A DNA stretch of 64,000 bases from Sinomonas sp. P10A9 (GTDB lineage Bacteria > Actinomycetota > Actinomycetes > Actinomycetales > Micrococcaceae), in the NCBI RefSeq assembly GCF_041022165.1, contig NZ_CP163302.1, positions 868,001 through 932,000 on the forward strand. The letters are read 5' to 3'. The translations under genes and the position numbers were made by a program. Shown piece by piece: positions 59,459-64,000 of the stretch. The stretch's first letter is position 1. Each line of letters begins with the position of its first letter. The notes beneath the pieces are model-generated. The model was not told the DNA's origin, did not search any database, and worked only from the letters and a program-made list of their open reading frames with translations.

Positions 59459-59923
59459 ATGCCCACGCTCAAGGAGCGGCTCCAGGCCGACGTCGTGACC
59501 CACATGAAGTCCGGCAACAAGACCGCACTGATCACAGTGCGCAACGTGCTCGGCGAGATCGAGACGCGGGAGAAGTCGGGGAAGGAGCCGGTGACGCTCG
59601 ACGACGCGCAGCTCACCTCGCTGCTGCAGAAAGAGGCGTCCAAGCGCCGCGAGACCGCGGAGATCTACGCCGCGGCGGGGGAGGACGATCGCGCGGCCGC
59701 GGAGGTGGCCGAGGCCGAGGTCATCGAGGCCTACCTGCCGGCCCCGCTCACGCGCGAGGACGTCGAGAAGATCGTCGATGACGCCATCGCGGCCTTGGCC
59801 GCGGACGGCACCGAGCTCACCATGCGGCAGATGGGCCAGGTCATGAAGCCCGTCACCGCCGAGGTGGCTGGCCGATTCGACGGCAAGGCGGTCAGTGAGA
59901 TCGTCCGGGCGAAGCTCGCCTAG
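59459..59923 (+). CDS. GatB/YqeY domain-containing protein
   Basis: A 154-residue all-helical protein of the YqeY family, related to the C-terminal domain of the amidotransferase subunit GatB. Blocks: KERLQADVVTHMKSGNKTAL, TVRNVLGEIETREKSG, YLPAPLTREDVEKIVDDAI and MGQVMKPVTAEVAGRFDGK. ATG 59459 after GAGGAAGG. Role in the cell is uncertain although widely conserved, perhaps in tRNA-related processes. Confidence 0.95.
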   Translation: MPTLKERLQADVVTHMKSGNKTALITVRNVLGEIETREKSGKEPVTLDDAQLTSLLQKEASKRRETAEIYAAAGEDDRAAAEVAEAEVIEAYLPAPLTREDVEKIVDDAIAALAADGTELTMRQMGQVMKPVTAEVAGRFDGKAVSEIVRAKLA

Positions 59924-60019
59924 GCGCGGCTCAGCTTCTTCTCGCGCAGCCCGGCGACGCCTATCATCGCGTCAGGGACCTCACCCCAACGGTCCCGCCC
60001 GCTGCGAGAAGGGCACACC

Positions 60020-60952
60020 GTGACTGCTTCAGAAGCTGTTCGCCGCACCGCATATGCTGTCTCCGCGCTCCTCCTCGCAGCCGTCCTGGCCGCGCCGAGC
60101 GCAACGGCGGCGCGGCCGGAACCCGATCCGGCCGGCAACGCGCACGTGAGCCTTGCACGCGGTGTTCCGCCGCGGCAGGCCCGCGCCACCCAGTCGCCCG
60201 ATATGACCTACCACGGCGGCACCATCCTGGACGTTGTGCCGGATGTTCGCGCCATCTTCTGGGGGACGACGTGGCCGACCGACGCGGGCGATAAGATCTC
60301 GGGCCTCGACCGTTTCTACGGCGGCATGAGCGCGAGCGAGTACGCGCGCACCTCGGACGAGTACACGCAGTCCGGGCCAGTCGCGGTGACGTCCACCATG
60401 ACGTACAACGGGCACGTGCAGGACAGCTCGCCCGCCTCGTCCTCGCAGTCCGCGGTCCTCGCCGAGGTCGGGAGGGCCATCACCAACCCGGATACGTCCG
60501 GTCGCGGCTACTACGCCGTCTACACCGACATTCCCCGGGGCCGCGCTCGGTACTGCGCGTGGCACTCCGACGGGACCGTCAACGGTTTCCATGTCCAGTA
60601 CGCCTTCTTCTTCAAGCTCGACGGCGACCCGGGCTGCGACCCGAACTCCACGGTCAGCAGCGAGAGCCAAGGCCTCCAGGCGCTTGCGAACGTGAGCGGG
60701 CACGAGCTGAGCGAGGCTCGGACGGACCCCAACCTCAACGCCTGGTATGACGGGTCAGGGAGCGAGAACGCGGACAAGTGCGCCTGGTCCTTCGGCTCGG
60801 ACTACGTGACGTTCGCGAACAAGACCCAATGGAAGATCCAGGGGAACTGGAGCAACTGGGCCTACGACCACCTGAAGGGCTACGCCAATCTGTCTGGTCA
60901 GAACGGCTGCCTCGACGGCGGAGGCTTCCCACTGCCGGCCTCGTTCGGCTGA
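60020..60952 (+). CDS. Secreted EXORDIUM-like protein
   Basis: A 310-residue secreted protein with a Sec signal (AYAVSALLLAAVLAAPSATA, cleavage near residue 30). The mature part follows the pattern of phosphate-induced/EXORDIUM proteins: MTYHGGTILDVVPDVRAIFWG, then GYYAVYTDI, and the conserved NVSGHELSEARTDPN that looks like a metal-binding helix (His-Glu). Four Cys could form disulfides. Function in bacteria unknown; a protease-like role is possible but unproven. Confidence 0.75.
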   Translation: MTASEAVRRTAYAVSALLLAAVLAAPSATAARPEPDPAGNAHVSLARGVPPRQARATQSPDMTYHGGTILDVVPDVRAIFWGTTWPTDAGDKISGLDRFYGGMSASEYARTSDEYTQSGPVAVTSTMTYNGHVQDSSPASSSQSAVLAEVGRAITNPDTSGRGYYAVYTDIPRGRARYCAWHSDGTVNGFHVQYAFFFKLDGDPGCDPNSTVSSESQGLQALANVSGHELSEARTDPNLNAWYDGSGSENADKCAWSFGSDYVTFANKTQWKIQGNWSNWAYDHLKGYANLSGQNGCLDGGGFPLPASFG

Positions 60953-60976
60953 CGCGCACCGCGTCCGGTGAGCGCA

Positions 60977-61002
60977 CGACGGCGGGTGGGCACCCGCCGT
61001 CG
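60977..61002. terminator. Hairpin between convergent genes
   Basis: Perfect arms 60977-60988 and 60991-61002 between the secreted protein gene and the YciO-type gene. Confidence 0.8.
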
Positions 61003-61038
61003 CCCGCTTGTCCCGGCTGCGGCTCATGGACGCTGTGG

Positions 61039-61659
61039 CTATTCGAAGCGGCTCGGGTCGCCGGCACCGTAGCGGGCGATCTCGGCGGCACCGGAGGTGA
61101 AGTCAACCACGGTAGTGGGCTCCGACCCGCACTCACCCGCGTCGATCACGGCGTCCAGGACGTTGTCGAGCCGTTCCTTGATCTCCCAGCCATCCGTGAG
61201 CGGATCCTCATCCCCCGGCAGGAGCAGGGTCGAGGAGAGGAGGGGCTCGCCGAGCTCCCTCAGCAGTGCCCGGACCACGGAGTGGTCGGGGATACGCACG
61301 CCCACCGACTTCTTCTTGGGGTGCAGCATGCGCTTGGGAACCTCCCGCGTAGCCGGGAGGATGAATGTATAGGGGCCCGGCGTGACGGCCTTGATGGCCC
61401 TGAACACGTCGTTGGGCATCTCGACGAGCTGCCCGAGCTGGGCGAATTCGGCGCACACGAGCGTGAAGTGGTGCTTGTCGTCGAGATGCCTGATCTGGCG
61501 GATCCGGTCCAGTGCCTCACGGTTGCCCATCATCGCCCCGAGGGCGTAGCACGAGTCCGTCGGATACGCGATGAGACCGCCCTCCCGCAGGATCTGCACG
61601 ACCTGGGCTATCGACCGGGGCTGCGGATCGACCGGGTGGACATCGAAGAATCTGGCCAT
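61039..61659 (-). CDS. YciO/YrdC/Sua5 family protein (L-threonylcarbamoyladenylate synthase-like)
   Basis: A 206-residue member of the YrdC fold family; length and motifs (YPTDSCYALG, KHHFTLVCAEFAQLG, TPGPYTFILPAT and KKKSVGVRIPDH) match YciO rather than TsaC/Sua5. The fold binds nucleotide and RNA; YciO's exact activity is unclear, possibly threonylcarbamoyl-AMP synthesis at a low rate. ATG 61659 is preferred; the longer frame extends past a non-conserved start. Confidence 0.92.
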   Translation of the reverse strand: MARFFDVHPVDPQPRSIAQVVQILREGGLIAYPTDSCYALGAMMGNREALDRIRQIRHLDDKHHFTLVCAEFAQLGQLVEMPNDVFRAIKAVTPGPYTFILPATREVPKRMLHPKKKSVGVRIPDHSVVRALLRELGEPLLSSTLLLPGDEDPLTDGWEIKERLDNVLDAVIDAGECGSEPTTVVDFTSGAAEIARYGAGDPSRFE

Positions 61660-61741
61660 GGCGGCCAGCCTACGCCAGCGAATCCGCAACTCTCCGGGAC
61701 CGCGGACGAGAAATGTCGGACCCCGTCTCTAGCCTCGTTGT

Positions 61742-61996
61742 ATGAGCACAGCAGCAGTCGCCAACCCCGCCTCGGGCGACGTCAGGACCCGCCCGGGCGC
61801 CGGGCATACAGGGCGCCCTCATCTCTCCCTCCTCGAGGAAGCCTGCATCGACTGCGGCCATGCCCTAGCCCCGTTGGAGGATGCGGTGTGCGCGAGCTGT
61901 GCCGATCTCGCTGCCCACTCGTGGTGCCGGGACTGCGGCGCAGTGCTGGCCGATGGCGACCTCGAGGCCGGCGCATGCGCCGATTGCACGGCCTGA
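61742..61996 (+). CDS. Small protein with two zinc ribbons
   Basis: An 84-residue protein with four CxxC pairs (CIDC, CASC, CRDC, CADC) in its last 55 residues, which would bind two zinc ions. The first 30 residues look disordered. No specific family is recognised; such small double zinc-ribbon proteins often bind nucleic acid or proteins. No ribosome site better than GTTGT is visible, so its reality as a gene rests on the Cys pattern. Confidence 0.7.
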   Translation: MSTAAVANPASGDVRTRPGAGHTGRPHLSLLEEACIDCGHALAPLEDAVCASCADLAAHSWCRDCGAVLADGDLEAGACADCTA

Positions 61997-62067
61997 GCTC
62001 CGCCCGTGGAAGACTCCGAACCACCGTCCCGACGCTTTCCTAGCCCTTGGGATCAGGCCCCTGCACG

Positions 62068-62943
62068 ATGATGGGGCCCCACCACGCGGCCTGTGGCGCA
62101 GCAGCCTGGGTCGCGTTGACTACGCGTGTCCACTACGACCTGACGTTCGTGACGGCGCTGTTCCCTCCCGAGGCGGGCCTTGGGAATGTGGCGTTCGACG
62201 TCGGGTGGCCGATCTTCGAGGGGACCCCCACGAGCGTCATCGTGGGCGCCCTCGTCACGGCCGGCGCCGCCCTCCTGCCCGACGCAGACCACCGCAGCGC
62301 GACGATCGCCCAGTCGCTCCCGCCCGTCTCGAACGTGGTGTGCGCGAGCGTCGGGGCGATCGCCGGTGGTCATCGCAATGGCACGCACTCCCTCGTGGGC
62401 ATCGCCGCGTTCGTTGCGATGGCGTGGTTCGCCGGCCGCTGGACGGTCGAGACACCGCTGTGGGGCACGCTGTACGTCGGGACCGGACTCGTCTCGCTCC
62501 TGCTGGTCTCGTTCGCGGCGAAGGTCCTCGGCATCCTTCCGGACGGCGTGAAGAAGCTTCCCTGGGTCCTTTCCCTGCCGCTGGCCGCCTTCGTCGCCCT
62601 CAATGCGCCCGACCAGCCGGACTGGTTCCCGCTCGCCGTCGGCATCGGCGCGGCCGTTCACATTGCGGGGGACCTGCTGACCACGGGTGGCTGCAACCTG
62701 ATCTGGCCGCTGCGCTTCCGACGGCCCACGTTCATGCACAAGACCCCGATCATCCGGACGGTGTGGCGGCGGGGTGGCCACCTCTCCCTCCCGATCCTCG
62801 GCGACGCGGGCTCGTGGCGGGAGTGGCTCATGCTGGTCCCCGTCAGCCTGTACGCGATCATCGGCGTTGGCACCGCCGTCGCGGAGCTCGGCCGCGGAGG
62901 CCTCGTGTGGGCCAGCGCCCTGTGGGGGATCGTGTCCCGATGA
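62068..62943 (+). CDS. Membrane metal-dependent hydrolase, YdjM type
   Basis: A 291-residue membrane protein of the YdjM family (PF04307-like, LexA-regulated in E. coli). The N-terminal PHHAACGAAAWVAL, LLPDADHRSATIAQ and GHRNGTHSLVGIAAFVAM give the conserved His and Asp residues of a metal site; five or six TM segments follow. ATG 62068 is preferred. A WPLRFRRPTFMHKTPIIRT region matches family members. Activity unknown. Confidence 0.85.
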   Translation: MMGPHHAACGAAAWVALTTRVHYDLTFVTALFPPEAGLGNVAFDVGWPIFEGTPTSVIVGALVTAGAALLPDADHRSATIAQSLPPVSNVVCASVGAIAGGHRNGTHSLVGIAAFVAMAWFAGRWTVETPLWGTLYVGTGLVSLLLVSFAAKVLGILPDGVKKLPWVLSLPLAAFVALNAPDQPDWFPLAVGIGAAVHIAGDLLTTGGCNLIWPLRFRRPTFMHKTPIIRTVWRRGGHLSLPILGDAGSWREWLMLVPVSLYAIIGVGTAVAELGRGGLVWASALWGIVSR

Positions 62944-63001
62944 CGGCAGCCATCGCGAGCGATGGTCGAGCAATGTCGGTGGAGTAGGGCACAGTAGAAC
63001 G

Positions 63002-64000
63002 GTGAGCACTGTGACGCCCCTGCCCCACCCCGCCGATCCCGGGCCTTCCCTCGCCGAACTTCCCGGCGAAGAGGAGACCGCGGCCGCGATCTCGCGCACC
63101 ATAGCGGCCGAGCTCGGTGTGTCGCCGTGGCAGGTGGACGCCGCCGTCGGGCTCCTGAACGGAGGCGCCACGGTCCCGTTCATCGCCCGCTACCGCAAGG
63201 AAGTCACCGGAACGCTCGACGACGCCCAGCTGCGCGACCTCGAGGAACGCCTGCGGTACCTGCGCGAGCTCGAGGATCGACGCCGTGCGGTCCTCGCCTC
63301 GATCGCCGAGCAGGGCGCCCTCACAGTCGAGCTGCAGGCCTCGATCGCCGCCGCCGCCACAAAGTCGCAGCTCGAGGACCTGTACCTTCCGTACAAGTCC
63401 AAGCGCCGCACCCGCGCCCAGATCGCGCGGGAGGCCGGCCTCGAGCCGCTCGCGGACGCGCTCCTCGCGGACCCTGCCCAGGATCTCGACGCGCTCGCCG
63501 CCGCCTACCTCAACGAGGGGCTCGGCGTCGCGAGCGCGCAGGACGCGCTCGCCGGCGCCCGCGCCATCCTCACCGAACGCGCCGGGCAGGACGCGGAGCT
63601 CGTCGCCGACCTCCGCGAGCGGCTCTTCCGCGGAGGTCGGGTCCATTCCGAGGCGAAGGCACCGGGGAAGAACCGAGCCCACGACTCCGGGCGTCCGGGG
63701 GCGACGGCGCGCCCGGGTTCAGCGCCGTCACCCGCTCCCGGGGCCACGGGTGAGGGCAAGTACGCCGACTTCGAGGACTACGTCCAGCGCGTCGACACGC
63801 TCCCGGGCCACCGAGTGCTCGCGCTCCTGCGCGGAGAGCGGGAGGGCGCGATCTCCCTTGAGATCGCCGAGGCCGATCCCCGCGACGACACCGCGCTGGC
63901 AGAGGCCCGTGCCGGCTATGAGGCGGCCGTTGCCCATGCGCTCGGCGTCCGCGGCGGCTCCAGCACTCCGGCCGGGAAGTGGCTCGCGCAGACCGTCAAG
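63002..64000 (+). CDS. tex: Tex family RNA-binding transcription accessory protein, N-terminal part (3' end outside window)
   Basis: The first ~333 codons of Tex, a cytoplasmic nucleic-acid-binding protein of ~770-830 residues. The N-terminal GGATVPFIARYRKEVTGTLD, RYLRELEDRRRAVLASIAEQ and DLYLPYKSKRRTRAQIAREAGLEPL are diagnostic. An insert of about 35 Pro/Gly/Ala-rich residues (~residues 220-255) stands in the usual FRxxxRxxYxDYFD region. GTG 63002 is chosen, with GTG 63011 as alternative. The YqgF-like and S1 domains lie outside. Confidence 0.95.
   Translation, partial: MSTVTPLPHPADPGPSLAELPGEEETAAAISRTIAAELGVSPWQVDAAVGLLNGGATVPFIARYRKEVTGTLDDAQLRDLEERLRYLRELEDRRRAVLASIAEQGALTVELQASIAAAATKSQLEDLYLPYKSKRRTRAQIAREAGLEPLADALLADPAQDLDALAAAYLNEGLGVASAQDALAGARAILTERAGQDAELVADLRERLFRGGRVHSEAKAPGKNRAHDSGRPGATARPGSAPSPAPGATGEGKYADFEDYVQRVDTLPGHRVLALLRGEREGAISLEIAEADPRDDTALAEARAGYEAAVAHALGVRGGSSTPAGKWLAQTVK

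Overview
The window is high-GC DNA with many GTG starts, tightly packed overlapping genes and actinobacterial protein families (DUF4913, TrwC-type relaxase remnants, bifunctional class A PBP, Tex). It looks like a chromosomal segment of an actinobacterium, probably of the Arthrobacter/Sinomonas type; that placement is inference from style, not from a marker gene. The first and last genes (an aldehyde dehydrogenase and tex) are cut by the window edges.

Bases 1-44400 form a large catabolic island. It holds a class A flavin monooxygenase, a gentisate 1,2-dioxygenase with a fumarylpyruvate-hydrolase-type enzyme and a PrpF-type isomerase; a CoA-thioester block (acyl-CoA synthetase, three CaiB/BaiF family genes plus one alpha-methylacyl-CoA racemase, two acyl-CoA dehydrogenases, two enoyl-CoA hydratases, three SDRs, two ALDHs, thioesterase and alpha/beta hydrolases); PrpB-, PrpD- and PrpF-family enzymes that together suggest handling of methyl-branched dicarboxylates; an SsuABC-like ABC importer, two MHS-type MFS carriers, one more MFS and a DMT exporter; and a three-component P450 system (P450 at 37.8-39.0 kb, reductase and [2Fe-2S] ferredoxin at 28.9-30.5 kb). 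No thiolase is visible, so side-chain removal may be by retro-aldol or hydrolysis.

Shared operators tie the island together. A TGGT-N3-ACC(A) half-palindrome, the form bound by FadR-subfamily GntR regulators, occurs nine times in front of at least six transcription units, although no GntR gene lies in the window. A second palindrome (TTTCGCT-N-AGCGAAA) stands in front of the P450, in front of the reductase/ferredoxin pair and in front of a small two-gene unit, and its P450 copy abuts an IclR gene. A third, different palindrome precedes a MarR gene that opens the 30.6-37.6 kb operon, and a fourth lies between a membrane cytochrome b gene and a divergent MarR gene.

Bases 45000-49800 are a mobile-DNA scar: a three-gene recombinase module (active tyrosine recombinase, XRE regulator, zinc-ribbon recombinase-like protein without catalytic residues), then broken DUF4913 and TrwC relaxase genes, a 3-prime tRNA half that looks like an attachment site, and a Fic-type gene remnant.

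Bases 49800-64000 are housekeeping or general genes: amylosucrase, metallo-hydrolase with a divergent TetR that carries three 45-bp repeats, a His-rich lipoprotein, dienelactone hydrolase, Lrp plus ornithine cyclodeaminase, a class A PBP, YqeY, a secreted EXORDIUM-like protein, a YciO-type protein, a small zinc-ribbon protein, a YdjM-type membrane hydrolase and the start of tex.
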